Source: Streptomyces roseifaciens (GTDB lineage: Bacteria > Actinomycetota > Actinomycetes > Streptomycetales > Streptomycetaceae). Taken from it: a DNA stretch of 64,000 nucleotides. Both the position numbers and the translations under genes were made by a program. Below, piece after piece: positions 41,091 to 49,461 of the stretch (positions are counted from its first letter, which is position 1; every line of letters begins with the position of its first letter). Under the pieces are notes generated by a model, which was not told the origin of the DNA, searched no databases, and worked only from the letters and a program-made list of their open reading frames with translations. The stretch is taken from positions 3,440,420 to 3,504,419 of the forward strand of contig NZ_LNBE01000004.1 in assembly GCF_001445655.1 (NCBI RefSeq). The letters are read 5' to 3'.

Positions 41091-42776
41091 TTATTCGGCC
41101 GTCATTCCGCCTGCTTGCCGCAATCCGCGCTTGACCACCTTGCCGGAGGCGTTGCGCGGCAGCACGGGAACGAACTCCACCTCCCGCGGCACCTTGTACG
41201 CGGCCATCTCGTGCCGCGCCCAGGCGATCAGCTCCTCGGCCGACACGGGCGGCCCACCGCCCCTGCGGACCACGAAGGCCTTGCCGACCTCGCCGAGCCG
41301 CTTGTCCGGCACGCCGACGACCGCGACCTCGGCGACGCCCGGGTGCCCGGCCAGCGTCCGCTCCACCTCCGCCGGATAGACGTTGAAGCCGCCGGCCACG
41401 AACATGTCCTTGATCCGGTCGGTGATCCGCAGATTGCCGTCGCCGTCCAGCACCCCGATGTCGCCGGTGTGCAGCCAGCCGTCCACGTCGACGGTCTCCG
41501 CCGTGGCGCGCGGGTCCTCGAAGTAGCCCTTCATCACCTGGTACCCGCGCACGAGGACCTCGCCCGGCCGCCCCGGCGGCAACGCCTTCCCGCCGGCCCC
41601 CACGACCTTGACCTCGGTGTCCGGCAGGGCCCGCCCGGAGGTGCCCGCGACGACCTCGGCGCGGTCGTCGCGGCGGCACATGGTGACGACGCCGGTGGCC
41701 TCGCTCATCCCGTAGGCCGTCAGCACCGTGGGGATGCCGGCCTCGTCCCGCAGCCGCTCGACCAGCCGCGGATCGACGTCCGCCGCTCCCGTCACCACCA
41801 GCCGCAGCGAGGACACCCCACCGGCGGTACAGGCCGGGTGGTCCAGCAGCGCCTGGAGGAGGGTCGGCGGACCGGGCAGCACCGTGATGCGCTCCGCCGT
41901 GAGGTGGGCCAGCACCGCGTCCACGGCGAAGACGGCCTGCGGCACCATCACCGCGCCGCGCATCAGGCAGGCGAGGACGCCGGCCTTGTAGCCGAAGGTG
42001 TGCGAGAACGGGTTCACGATCAGATAGCGGTCCCCTCTCCGCAGCCCGGCCAGATCGCTCCAGGCCGCGAAGGTGCGCAGGCTCTGGGCGTGCGTGACCA
42101 CCACGCCCTTGGGCTCGCCCGTGGTGCCGGAGGTGAAGACGATGTCCGACGGCGCGTCGGGGCCGACGGCGTTCGCCCGCGCCCGTACGGCCCAGGCCGG
42201 CACCGCATCGCCCGCCGCGAGGAACTCCTGCCACGTCCGGAAGCCGGACGGCGCGTCCTCGGCCAGCACCACGACCTCCCCCAGGTGCGGCAGCCCGGGC
42301 AGGGGGACGGCCGGGCGACGGTCGCGGCCTTTGCCGTGCCTTCCGCCGGTGCCGCCGGTGCCGGAGGTGCCGCCGGCACCTCCGCCGACGCCTGCCGCGC
42401 GGCGTAGGGCGGCGACGTAGGAGGTGCCGAGGAACGTGCCGGTGACGAAGAGCAGCTTCGCCCGGGTGCGCGCGAGCACCTGCACCGCCTCGGCGCCCCT
42501 GAGCCGGGTGTTGACCGGGACGAGGACGGCGCCGGCCGTGACGGCCCCCAGGGCGGAGACGATCCAGTCGAGCGTATTCGGCGCCCAGACGGCCACGCGG
42601 TCACCGGCCTCGACGCCCGCCGCGAGGCAACCGGCGGCGGCCCGCTCGATCCGGGTGGCGAGCTGCTCGTAGCCGATCCTGGTCCGGCCCTCGACCACCG
42701 CCTCGCGGTCGCCGTAGCGCGCCGCGGCCGTTCGGACCAGCCGGGGTATGGACATGAACTCCAGGTCTCCGCGCAT
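41091..42776 (-). CDS. Fatty-acid/aromatic acyl-CoA ligase (AMP-forming)
   Basis: 561 residues from the ATG at 42776 after GGAAGGG. All ANL motifs are present: FTSGTTGEPKGV (A3) near residue 210, YGMSEATG (A5), LHTGDIG (A7), the DRIKDMFVAGGFNVYP hinge region (A8) and the C-terminal PRNASGKVVKRGL with the catalytic Lys (A10). It would activate a carboxylic acid to its CoA thioester and so start the pathway of this cluster. A Gly-rich insert (GGGAGGTSGTGGTGG) near residue 135 comes from a short GCCGGTGCC-type DNA repeat. It is divergent from the lipid-transfer gene 42915, with operator C between them. Confidence 0.94.
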   Translation of the reverse strand: MRGDLEFMSIPRLVRTAAARYGDREAVVEGRTRIGYEQLATRIERAAAGCLAAGVEAGDRVAVWAPNTLDWIVSALGAVTAGAVLVPVNTRLRGAEAVQVLARTRAKLLFVTGTFLGTSYVAALRRAAGVGGGAGGTSGTGGTGGRHGKGRDRRPAVPLPGLPHLGEVVVLAEDAPSGFRTWQEFLAAGDAVPAWAVRARANAVGPDAPSDIVFTSGTTGEPKGVVVTHAQSLRTFAAWSDLAGLRRGDRYLIVNPFSHTFGYKAGVLACLMRGAVMVPQAVFAVDAVLAHLTAERITVLPGPPTLLQALLDHPACTAGGVSSLRLVVTGAADVDPRLVERLRDEAGIPTVLTAYGMSEATGVVTMCRRDDRAEVVAGTSGRALPDTEVKVVGAGGKALPPGRPGEVLVRGYQVMKGYFEDPRATAETVDVDGWLHTGDIGVLDGDGNLRITDRIKDMFVAGGFNVYPAEVERTLAGHPGVAEVAVVGVPDKRLGEVGKAFVVRRGGGPPVSAEELIAWARHEMAAYKVPREVEFVPVLPRNASGKVVKRGLRQAGGMTAE

Positions 42777-42810
42777 CGCGTGCCCTTCCCGCCGCCCCGG
42801 CCCGCCCACT

Positions 42811-42827
42811 GCTGACTGTTCGTCAGA
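42811..42827. promoter_or_regulatory. Regulon operator C
   Basis: GCTGAC-TGTTC-GTCAGA, 11 of 12 arm positions. It lies between the divergent acyl-CoA ligase (ATG 42776) and lipid-transfer gene (ATG 42915). Confidence 0.75.
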
Positions 42828-42914
42828 TTAGCGATAGCCTTCCGCGCTGTCAGCAGCGGTAGCAGGGGGAGCAAGCGGAGCACGAACCGGAGCACGAACG
42901 CGACGGAGGGGACG

Positions 42915-44210
42915 ATGGCCGCGAGACGTACGACACCGGCAGCACCGACGGCGCACGCGACCACCACGACCACCACGGCGCCGACGGCGCCCCTGACGCC
43001 CACTGCGCCCAATCCGTCCACGGCATCCACCGTGTCGACGGCGTCCACGGCATCCACGGCATCCATGGCGCTCAAAGACGCCACCGCGATCGTCGGCATA
43101 GGACAGACCCCCTTCGCCCGCCGGCTCGATGCTTCAGAAAAGACCCTGGCCTGCCGCGCGATCCTCGCCGCGCTCGACGACGCGGGCATCCCTCCTTCCC
43201 AGGTCGACGCCTTGGCCTCCTACACCATGGAGGAGACCGACGAGGTCGAGGTCGCCAAGGCGATCGGCGCGGGCGACGTGACCTTCTTCGCCAGGACCGG
43301 CTTCGGCGGCGGCGCCTCCTGCGCGACCGTCGCCCACCTCGCCACGGCGATCGCCACCGGGCAGGCGTCCGTCGGCGTGGCCTGGCGCTCCCGCAAGCGC
43401 GGCTCCGGCCCCCGCCCCTGGACCGACACCCGCAGGCAGCTGCCCACCCCGGCGCAGTGGACCCGCCCGTACGGCCTCCTGCGCCCGGTCGACGAGATCG
43501 CCATGCTCGCCCGCCGCTACATGCACGAGTACGGCGCCACCCGCGACCACTTCTTCAACGTCGCCCTCGCCTGCCGCAACCACGCCGGCCGGAACCCCGC
43601 CGCGATCATGCACGGGCGCCCGCTGACCCGCGAGACCTATATGACCTCCCGCTGGATCAGCGAGCCGCTCTGCCTCTTCGACAACTGCCTGGAGACGGAC
43701 GGCGCCCTCGCCTGCGTCGTCGTCTCCGCCGACCGCGCCCGCGACTGCCGCCGCTCCCCCGTCTACGTGCACGCCGCCGCCCAGGGGCTGCCGGCCCAGC
43801 ACCACGGCATGGTCAACTACTGGAACGACGACCCGCTCACCGGCCCCTCCTGGACCGCCGCCCGGCAGCTGTGGAAGACGGCCGACTTCGGCCCGGACGA
43901 CGTCGACGTCGCCCAGATCTACGACGCCTTCACCCCGCTCATTCCGCTCTCCCTCGAAGGCTACGGCTTCTGCGGACGCGGCGAGGGCGCCGCCTTCACC
44001 GAGGACGGCGCCCTCGAACTCGGCGGCAGGCTCCCGGTGAACACCGGCGGCGGCGGGCTCAGCGAGGCCTACGTCCACGGCTTCAACCTCATCACCGAAG
44101 GCGTCCGCCAGCTGCGCGGCACCTCGACCGCGCAGGTGCCCGGCGCCGCGACCTGCCTGGTCACGGCGGGTGAGGGCGTGCCCACTTCGGCTCTGCTGCT
44201 GAGGAGTTGA
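42915..44210 (+). CDS. Thiolase-fold lipid-transfer protein (SCPx/Ltp-type) with Thr/Ala N-terminal extension
   Basis: 431 residues from the ATG at 42915, which has CGGAGGGGACG directly before it. The conserved body starts at about residue 51 (MALKDATAIVGIGQTPF); the first 50 residues are Thr/Ala/Pro and come from a CCACGGCATC-type DNA repeat at about 43015-43070. The thiolase-like fold carries GFGGGASCATVAHLA near 138, HGRPLTRE and the subfamily motif IYDAFTPL near 335 with GEGAAF and GGRLPVNTGGGG. With a DUF35 partner four bases downstream, it resembles the Ltp2-DUF35 aldolases of cholesterol side-chain breakdown, which cut a C-C bond of a beta-hydroxyacyl-CoA. Confidence 0.92.
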   Translation: MAARRTTPAAPTAHATTTTTTAPTAPLTPTAPNPSTASTVSTASTASTASMALKDATAIVGIGQTPFARRLDASEKTLACRAILAALDDAGIPPSQVDALASYTMEETDEVEVAKAIGAGDVTFFARTGFGGGASCATVAHLATAIATGQASVGVAWRSRKRGSGPRPWTDTRRQLPTPAQWTRPYGLLRPVDEIAMLARRYMHEYGATRDHFFNVALACRNHAGRNPAAIMHGRPLTRETYMTSRWISEPLCLFDNCLETDGALACVVVSADRARDCRRSPVYVHAAAQGLPAQHHGMVNYWNDDPLTGPSWTAARQLWKTADFGPDDVDVAQIYDAFTPLIPLSLEGYGFCGRGEGAAFTEDGALELGGRLPVNTGGGGLSEAYVHGFNLITEGVRQLRGTSTAQVPGAATCLVTAGEGVPTSALLLRS

Positions 44211-44214
44211 CCTC

Positions 44215-44679
44215 ATGTCCTCCATGATGAGGGGCACCACTGACAACGGCCTGCTGGCGCCCGAGCCCGACGACGACGGCGCGCCCTTCTGGGAGTTCGC
44301 GGCCCGCGGCGAGCTGCGCATGCAGGCCTGCGGCCGCTGCGGTGAGCTGCGGTTCCCGCCCCGCCCGTGCTGCCCGCGCTGCGGCGCCTTCGACAGCGAG
44401 TGGCGGCGCATGACCGGCCGCGGCAGCATCTGGTCGTACGTCCTGCCCCACCCGCCGCTCCTGCCCGCCTACGCGGCGCGGGCACCGTACAACGTCGTGG
44501 TCGTGGAACTGGCCGACGCCCCGCACCTCCGCATCCCCGGCAACCTCGTGGCGGCGCCCGATGCGGACATCGACTCCGTCGACCCCGCCCTCCTGTGCAT
44601 CGGCGCACCCGTGCGCGTGACCTTCGCACGGCTCGCCGGCGGCGTCGTCGTGCCGCGGTGGCTGCTGGAGACGTCATGA
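44215..44679 (+). CDS. DUF35 Zn-ribbon/OB-fold protein, partner of lipid-transfer protein
   Basis: 154 residues from the ATG at 44215, four bases after the lipid-transfer stop; GAGGAGTTG lies inside that gene's end. It has an N-terminal zinc ribbon with C-x-x-C pairs (QACGRCGELRF and PCCPRCG) at about 38-60, then an OB-fold with GSIWSYVLPH and YNVVVVEL. DUF35 proteins bind to thiolase-like enzymes and shape acyl-CoA access; in cholesterol degradation ChsH2's DUF35 domain activates Ltp2. The strict gene order supports that partnership here. It overlaps the enoyl-CoA hydratase gene by 4 bases (ATGA). Confidence 0.92.
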   Translation: MSSMMRGTTDNGLLAPEPDDDGAPFWEFAARGELRMQACGRCGELRFPPRPCCPRCGAFDSEWRRMTGRGSIWSYVLPHPPLLPAYAARAPYNVVVVELADAPHLRIPGNLVAAPDADIDSVDPALLCIGAPVRVTFARLAGGVVVPRWLLETS

Positions 44680-45527
44680 GCGGCGACGGCGCGAGCAGCG
44701 AGGCGGAGGACGACGCACGACGCCCACCGGGGACGGCACAGGCGCGCGGAGAGGCCGGCGCCGGCGTCCGTACGGAGGTGCGCGCGGACGGCGTCGCCCT
44801 CGTCACCCTCGACCGGCCCGCACGCCACAACGCCATCGACCTTGCGACCGCCGCCGAACTCACCGCCGTCTGGCGCCGGTTCCGCTTCGACGACGACGTC
44901 CGGGCCGTCGTACTGACCGGCGCCGGGGACCGGGCCTTCTGCACCGGCATCGACCGCTCCGCCACCGTCCCCCAGCCGGGCTCGCCCTACTCCCTGGACG
45001 ACCCGCTGCGCAGCGTCGGCCCCAAGTCGTGCGACCTGTGGAAGCCGGTCGTGGCGGCGGTCGGTGGAATGGCGTGCGGCGGGGCGTTCTACCTGCTCGG
45101 CGAGGCGGAGTTCATCGTGGCCGCCGAGAACGCCACGTTCTTCGACCCGCACACGACCTACGGCATGGTCAGCGCCTACGAGGCGATCCACATGGCGCAG
45201 CGCATGCCCTTCGGCGAGGCCGCCCGCCTGGCCCTGATGGGCACCGCCGAGCGGCTCACCGCGCGGCGGGCGTACGAGATCGGCCTGGTCTCCGAGCTGA
45301 CCGCACCCGGCGGCGCCGTCGACGCCGCCCTGCGCGCCGCCGCCGTCATCGCCGCCTGCCCGCCGGAAGCGGTGCAGGGCACGGTGCGGGCCCTGTGGGC
45401 GGCGAAGGAGGCCACGCTGGAGCGTGCGCTCTCGCTGGCCCCGCACCTGATCTCCCTCGGCAACCTGCCGCCGGAGCAGCAGGCACGGCTCTTCGCCTCA
45501 CGTGAGCGGGGGCACCGCCTGCGCTGA
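44676..45527 (+). CDS. Enoyl-CoA hydratase/isomerase family protein
   Basis: 283 residues from the ATG overlapping the DUF35 stop. The crotonase fold is evident from VALVTLDRPARHNAID, VVLTGAGDRAFCTGID near residue 95 and VVAAVGGMACGGAFYLL (oxyanion-hole region), then a C-terminal helical part. It would hydrate or isomerise an enoyl-CoA, making the beta-hydroxy intermediate on which the lipid-transfer/DUF35 pair may act. The first 30 residues are charged and low-complexity. A tandem 14-bp repeat begins at the end of the coding region. Confidence 0.92.
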   Translation: MSGDGASSEAEDDARRPPGTAQARGEAGAGVRTEVRADGVALVTLDRPARHNAIDLATAAELTAVWRRFRFDDDVRAVVLTGAGDRAFCTGIDRSATVPQPGSPYSLDDPLRSVGPKSCDLWKPVVAAVGGMACGGAFYLLGEAEFIVAAENATFFDPHTTYGMVSAYEAIHMAQRMPFGEAARLALMGTAERLTARRAYEIGLVSELTAPGGAVDAALRAAAVIAACPPEAVQGTVRALWAAKEATLERALSLAPHLISLGNLPPEQQARLFASRERGHRLR

Positions 45528-45571
45528 ATCGCCTGCGCTGAATCGCCTGCACTGAACGGCCTGCACTGAAC
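45516..45571 (+). repeat. Four 14-bp tandem repeats over the hydratase stop codon
   Basis: CGCCTGCGCTGAAT at 45516-45529 and 45530-45543, then two variants at 45544-45557 and 45558-45571. Every copy contains TGA, so the hydratase stop (45525-45527) is repeated. Confidence 0.75.
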
Positions 45572-45630
45572 CGCCACCGCGGGAATCGCCACTGCAGGAA
45601 TCGCCGCCGCGCGAGGGGTGCCCGAGATCC

Positions 45631-46998
45631 TCACCGCCGTGAGGACATGCCCGTCCCCTTCGCCGCGTCCAGCGCATACACGCAGCGGTCCTTGCTGCAC
45701 GCGTACACCACGCCGCCCGCCACCACCGGCGAGCCCGTGATCTCCCCGCCCGTGGCGAGCTTCCAGCGCAGCTGCCCGCCCGCCGCGTCCACCGTGTACA
45801 GACAGTGGTCGGCGGAGCCGAAGTGGATGCGGCCGTCGGCGACGACGGGAGCGCCCACCACGTCGCCGCCTGCGGCGAACCGCCACTTGGGCGTGCCGGT
45901 GACCGCGTCCAGGGTGTAGAGCGCCCCGCCGCTGCCCAGGTGGATGGAGCCGGCCGACACCAGCACCGGCTCCGTGGACTGCCGGGCCTCCGTGGCGATG
46001 CGCCAGCGGTCACGGCCGGTGGCCGCGTCCAGGGCGTAGACGGTGCCCAGGTAGTCGGCGATGTAGACGCCGCCTCCGGTGACCGCGGGGCCGGGGGCGA
46101 ACGCCGGCGGGCTGAGGAAGACGGCGGGCGCCTCGAAGCGCCAGCGCACGTCGCCGCGCGCCACGTCGATGGCGAGCACGCGCGTACCGGCGGCGACGTA
46201 CACCACGCCGTCCGGGCCCGTCAGGAGCCGGACGGGCACGCCGCCGCAGGAGGCGGTGTCGCCCACGGGGTACGACCAGCGCTCGGCGCCGGTGCGGGCC
46301 TCGAGGGCGCGCAGCCGGGCGTCGGCCCAGACGTAGACGGTGCCGTCGTGGACGAGGGGGCCGCAGTCGGGCGTCTCGAAGTCGGTCTGGGCGCCGCCCA
46401 TCTCCCACAGGAGCTCGCCGTTGGCGGCTTCCCAGGCCTGGACGCCGCCGCCGCGGGTGCCCGTGACGACCGTGCCGCGGTCGGCCCGCAGGGAGTAGAC
46501 CCAGCCGTCGGTGGCGAGCCGCCAGCGCTCGGAGCCGTCGGAGGCGTCGAGGGCGTAGAGGGTGGGGCCGTCTGAGGCGTGGATGCGGCCGTCGGTGACG
46601 GCCATCGCCCAGGCCACGTCCCGGGTCTTGAACTGCCGCCGTCCGGTGGCCACATCGAGGGCGTGCACCTCGAACGACGTGACGTACAGCAGCTCGCCGG
46701 CCACCGTGGGCGTGCCCCAGACGTCGTTGGACATGCGGAACCGCCAGGGCCGCCAACGCCCCTGGTCGCCGGGCGCATTGGTGGCGCCGTCGGCCGCGGC
46801 GCCGGTCGTCTGGGCGGGGACGGACGTGGGGGCGGCCCCGCCGCCGGCCACACCTGCGGGCGGGCGCACCCAGCCCGTGGCGGGCCCGGTGCCCGCCGGG
46901 GAGCGGGTGTCGCGGCCGTCGGCGACGCGCGGGCCCGGGCCGATGGGGACCTGCGCCCCCGCCAGCCGTACGGCTCCGTCGTGCGCGGGCGCCGGCAC
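45631..46998 (-). CDS. PQQ-like beta-propeller repeat protein, probably broken-off C-terminal half of a kinase
   Basis: 455 residues from a GTG at 46998, but the true beginning is doubtful: a TAG lies at 47025-47023 in frame. After a Pro/Ala-rich linker (about 40-75) come at least seven blades of the outer-membrane-assembly/PQQ-dehydrogenase type (VWGTPTVAGELLYVTSF, YALDASDGSERWRL, VYALDAATGRDRW, VYACSKDRCVYALDA). Streptomyces homologues known to me join an N-terminal Ser/Thr kinase to such a propeller. Here the kinase is encoded just upstream in another frame. The two are separated by a 51-bp inverted repeat and a C10 tract, so a single ancestral gene has probably been split. It lacks a signal peptide and is likely cytoplasmic. 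Confidence 0.8.
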   Translation of the reverse strand: MPAPAHDGAVRLAGAQVPIGPGPRVADGRDTRSPAGTGPATGWVRPPAGVAGGGAAPTSVPAQTTGAAADGATNAPGDQGRWRPWRFRMSNDVWGTPTVAGELLYVTSFEVHALDVATGRRQFKTRDVAWAMAVTDGRIHASDGPTLYALDASDGSERWRLATDGWVYSLRADRGTVVTGTRGGGVQAWEAANGELLWEMGGAQTDFETPDCGPLVHDGTVYVWADARLRALEARTGAERWSYPVGDTASCGGVPVRLLTGPDGVVYVAAGTRVLAIDVARGDVRWRFEAPAVFLSPPAFAPGPAVTGGGVYIADYLGTVYALDAATGRDRWRIATEARQSTEPVLVSAGSIHLGSGGALYTLDAVTGTPKWRFAAGGDVVGAPVVADGRIHFGSADHCLYTVDAAGGQLRWKLATGGEITGSPVVAGGVVYACSKDRCVYALDAAKGTGMSSRR

Positions 46999-47204
46999 CG
47001 CCCCGCTCGGCGCCCCCGGCCGCTACGCCGCGGCGCCCGCGCGGGAGTCGTGGGGCGTGCTCAGGACGCCGCGCGGGTCGTGCCCGACGGGCGCCGGGGA
47101 ACGGCCCGTGCCGGCCGCGCCGCGCCCCTCCCCCCCCCCGGGCGCCCCCCGGCCCCGCCACGGGCTGGGTGCGCCCGCCCGCAGGTGTGGCCGGCGGCGG
47201 GGCC
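46834..47204. repeat. 51-bp perfect inverted repeat flanking 269 bp between kinase and propeller
   Basis: Arm A 46834-46884 and arm B 47154-47204 are exact reverse complements over 51 bases. The enclosed 269 bases contain a C10 run at 47130-47139. In kinase frame the segment ends at a stop at 47061; in propeller frame there is a TAG at 47025. Arm B lies in the kinase's Pro-rich tail and arm A in the propeller's linker, so the repeat could let the segment flip, or it could be an assembly artefact. Confidence 0.85.
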
Positions 47205-48209
47205 CGGCGACTGGTCGTAGGAGGGCGCGGGGGTGGGCGGCTGCGCGGGGCGCGGCGGGACGGCGGCCCGGGCGCGCCCGCGGCTGCCCGCGCCGGCAGC
47301 CGCCGGACGCTGGCCCGCGCGCCGCTGCTCGATGAGCGAGACGGCGTTGTCCGGCAGCCAGGCCGAGGCCGTGCCGCTGTCGTCGCCCCCGCCGGAGGCG
47401 AAGAGGTGCGGGGCCAGCTCGGACTGCAGGTCGGCCGGGCTGGGCCGGTGCTCGGCGGCCATCTGCATGCAGGAGTCGATCAGGGGCCGCAGCTCGTCGG
47501 GCAGGCCGCTCAGGTCGGGGCCCTCGCGGAGCAGCATGAAGACCGTCTCCACCGGATTCGCGCCGTGGAAGGGGGCGTGGCCGGTGGCCGCGAAGACGAG
47601 GGTGGAGCCGAGGGAGAAGATGTCGCTGGAGCCGGTGACGCTGCGGGAGTCGCGCGCCTGCTCGGGCGACATGTAGGCGGGGGTACCGACGGCGACGTTG
47701 GTCATCGTCAGCCGGGTGTTGGAGACGCCGGAGGCGATGCCGAAGTCGATGACGCGCGGGCCGTCCTCCACGACGAGGACGTTGGAGGGCTTCAGGTCGC
47801 GGTGGACGAGGCCCGCGCCGTGGATGGACTGCAGCGCCTCGGCGATGCCGGCCGCGAGCCAGCGCACGGCCTGGGCGGGCAGGGGACCGCACTCGTTGAC
47901 GATCTCCTCGAGGGAGGGTGCGGGCACGTACGCGGTGGCCAGCCAGGGCACGGCGGCGCGCGGGTCGGCGTCGACGACGGCGGCGGTGTAGAAGCCGCTG
48001 ACCGCGCGGGCCGCCTCGACCTCGCGCGTGAAGCGGACCCGGAAGAGCTGGTCCTCGGCGAGCTCCGTGCGCACCGTCTTGATCGCCACCCGCCGGCCGG
48101 ACGCCGAGCGGGCGAGATAGACCAGCCCCATGCCACCGGCGCCGAGTCGGCCGAGCACCTCGAACGGGCCGATCCGTCTCGGGTCGTGCTGCGTAAGCTG
48201 CTCCACCAC
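47061..48209 (-). CDS. Ser/Thr protein kinase, C-terminally interrupted
   Basis: 382 residues from the GTG at 48209 (GGGGAGGTGG upstream). A Hanks-type kinase: [13 protein letters not shown]-loop near residue 22, catalytic-loop HRDLKPSN near 135, DFGIA near 155, and the APE-like SPEQARD near 190. After about residue 280 the chain is Pro/Ala/Gly/Arg-rich. The last 30-odd residues run through one arm of the 51-bp inverted repeat and a G10 tract into a frame with no relation to a normal linker. The kinase domain is complete and probably active; what is missing is the propeller domain now encoded separately at 45631-46998. No transmembrane span was found. Confidence 0.88.
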   Translation of the reverse strand: MVEQLTQHDPRRIGPFEVLGRLGAGGMGLVYLARSASGRRVAIKTVRTELAEDQLFRVRFTREVEAARAVSGFYTAAVVDADPRAAVPWLATAYVPAPSLEEIVNECGPLPAQAVRWLAAGIAEALQSIHGAGLVHRDLKPSNVLVVEDGPRVIDFGIASGVSNTRLTMTNVAVGTPAYMSPEQARDSRSVTGSSDIFSLGSTLVFAATGHAPFHGANPVETVFMLLREGPDLSGLPDELRPLIDSCMQMAAEHRPSPADLQSELAPHLFASGGGDDSGTASAWLPDNAVSLIEQRRAGQRPAAAGAGSRGRARAAVPPRPAQPPTPAPSYDQSPGPAAGHTCGRAHPARGGAGGRPGGGRGAARPARAVPRRPSGTTRAAS

Positions 48210-48698
48210 TGACCTGCCACCTCCCCGTCGGGGCTTGAAGGGTTTCAGCCCCGTGCAGCGTCTCACCGCGAATTATCCCGGGGTACGCATGCTGATTCTT
48301 CCTGGCGAACGACGCGGTGGCGAACCCGGGTCGCGCTTCACCCTCTCTCCACCACATGCGGAACGCCTCGCCCCGCGCCTCCTACCCCCGCTTCCCGTCC
48401 GCGATCCGCCGCCGCCCCCGGGAGCTTCCGCCATGGCCCGCGGGGTGTGTCACGACTGCCACGTTAGCGGGGGACCGCGGTCTCCCGCGGGACCTGTGGA
48501 CAACCGTGCGAAGGGTCTCCGGAGGGCGTTGTCCACAGCCTGTTGATAAGAGGATTCACCGGTACGGGCCAATCCCGTGCGATCTCCCCGCGGTCCCCCG
48601 CAACCCCTCTGAGCTGGCCTTACACCCCACTCCACACCCCTGCCCCCATTTGCATGCGGCCGAATCGCGCTCCGATCACCCCTCGGTAAGCTGACGGC
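48210..48698. other. Intergenic region with a pair of DnaA boxes
   Basis: 489 bases between the divergent kinase and TetR genes. Bases 48495-48537 hold two DnaA-box 9-mers. Bases 48590-48660 are CCCC-rich. The TetR promoter should lie in the last 100 bases. No gene or RNA was recognised. Confidence 0.55.
48495..48537. promoter_or_regulatory. Two inverted DnaA boxes
   Basis: TGTGGACAA (48495-48503) and TTGTCCACA (48529-48537) are perfect copies of the Streptomyces consensus TTGTCCACA in opposite orientation, 34 bases apart start to start. Two boxes are far too few for an origin. Confidence 0.6.
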
Positions 48699-48706
48699 AT
48701 GACAGG
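48690..48706. promoter_or_regulatory. Weak regulon operator at TetR start (degenerate)
   Basis: GCTGAC-GGCAT-GACAGG matches the regulon motif in 9 of 12 arm positions and overlaps the TetR ATG at 48699. It is a possible low-affinity autoregulatory site. Confidence 0.35.
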
Positions 48707-49346
48707 ACAAGTACGCACCGTCGACGGCCGCGTGGCCGGACGACGCGGCCAGGCGACGCGGCAGAAGCTGCTCGACTGCCTCAGCGAAATGCTCAGCTCC
48801 TCTCCCTACCGAGACGTCAAGGTCATCGACGTCGCCCGCAAGGCCGGCACCTCGCCCGCGACCTTCTACCAGTACTTCCCGGACGTCGAGGGCGCGGTCC
48901 TCGAGATCGCCGAGGAGATGGCCAAGGAGGGCGCGAGCCTGACCGACCTGGTCGCCGGCCGCTCCTGGGTCGGCAAGTCCGGCTGGCAGGCCGCCGAAGA
49001 GCTCGTCGACGGCTTCCTCGGGTTCTGGCGCAAGCACGACGCCATCCTGCGGGTGGTCGACCTCGGGGCGGCCGAGGGCGACAAGCGGTTCTACAAGATC
49101 CGCATGAAGATCCTCAACGCCGTCACCAACTCCCTCACCGACTCCGTCAAGGAGCTCCAGTCCAAGGGCAAGGTGGACAAGGACGTGAACCCCGCGGCCG
49201 TCGCCGGGTCGCTCGTCGCCATGCTCGCCGCGGTGGCCTCGCACCAGAAGGGCTTCCAGAGCTGGGGCGTCAAGCAGGCCGAGCTCAAGCCCAACCTCGC
49301 CCTCCTCGTACACCTGGGCATCACGGGCAAGAAGCCGACGAGGTAG
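48699..49346 (+). CDS. TetR-family transcriptional regulator, candidate regulator of the 17-bp operator
   Basis: 215 residues from the ATG at 48699. The N-terminal TetR helix-turn-helix (RRGQATRQKLLDCLSEML, then VIDVARKAGTSPATFYQYFPDVEGAVL) lies at about 14-65; the C-terminal ligand-binding part is helical. It is the only TetR gene in the window and lies in the middle of the operator-bearing operons (31-58 kb). Inverted repeats of 6-5-6 form with a 17-bp span suit a dimeric TetR repressor. A weak match overlaps its own start. The ligand might be an acyl-CoA of the pathway, by analogy with KstR-type regulators; this is inference. Confidence 0.93.
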   Translation: MTGQVRTVDGRVAGRRGQATRQKLLDCLSEMLSSSPYRDVKVIDVARKAGTSPATFYQYFPDVEGAVLEIAEEMAKEGASLTDLVAGRSWVGKSGWQAAEELVDGFLGFWRKHDAILRVVDLGAAEGDKRFYKIRMKILNAVTNSLTDSVKELQSKGKVDKDVNPAAVAGSLVAMLAAVASHQKGFQSWGVKQAELKPNLALLVHLGITGKKPTR

Positions 49347-49387
49347 CGCTTCCGGCACCTCGCACGTCTGCACGTCCTGTCATCGCA

Positions 49388-49429
49388 GCGGCGGGCCCCC
49401 TCCGGCCGGGCCCGGAGGGGGCCCGCCGC
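49388..49429. terminator. Strong bidirectional terminator
   Basis: An 18-bp perfect stem (GCGGCGGGCCCCCTCCGG at 49388-49405, complement at 49412-49429) with a 6-base loop lies between the convergent TetR and deazaflavin oxidoreductase genes, 42 bases after the TetR stop. Confidence 0.85.
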
Positions 49430-49461
49430 AGTGATTTCCCCTCTGTTCCTCTCTCTGCCCC

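Noticed and set aside
42915..43064. Moving the lipid-transfer start to the ATG at 43065 where family homology begins
   Set aside because: That ATG has no ribosome site, while the ATG at 42915 has a strong one; the extension is therefore kept and marked as repeat-derived.
47130..47139. The C10 tract treated as proof of phase variation
   Set aside because: A homopolymer this long is also a classic sequencing error site, and the nearby stop codons mean one base change alone cannot restore the kinase-propeller frame in the given orientation.
48495..48537. DnaA boxes considered as a replication origin
   Set aside because: Only two boxes; Streptomyces origins carry many more and lie beside dnaA and dnaN, which are not here.
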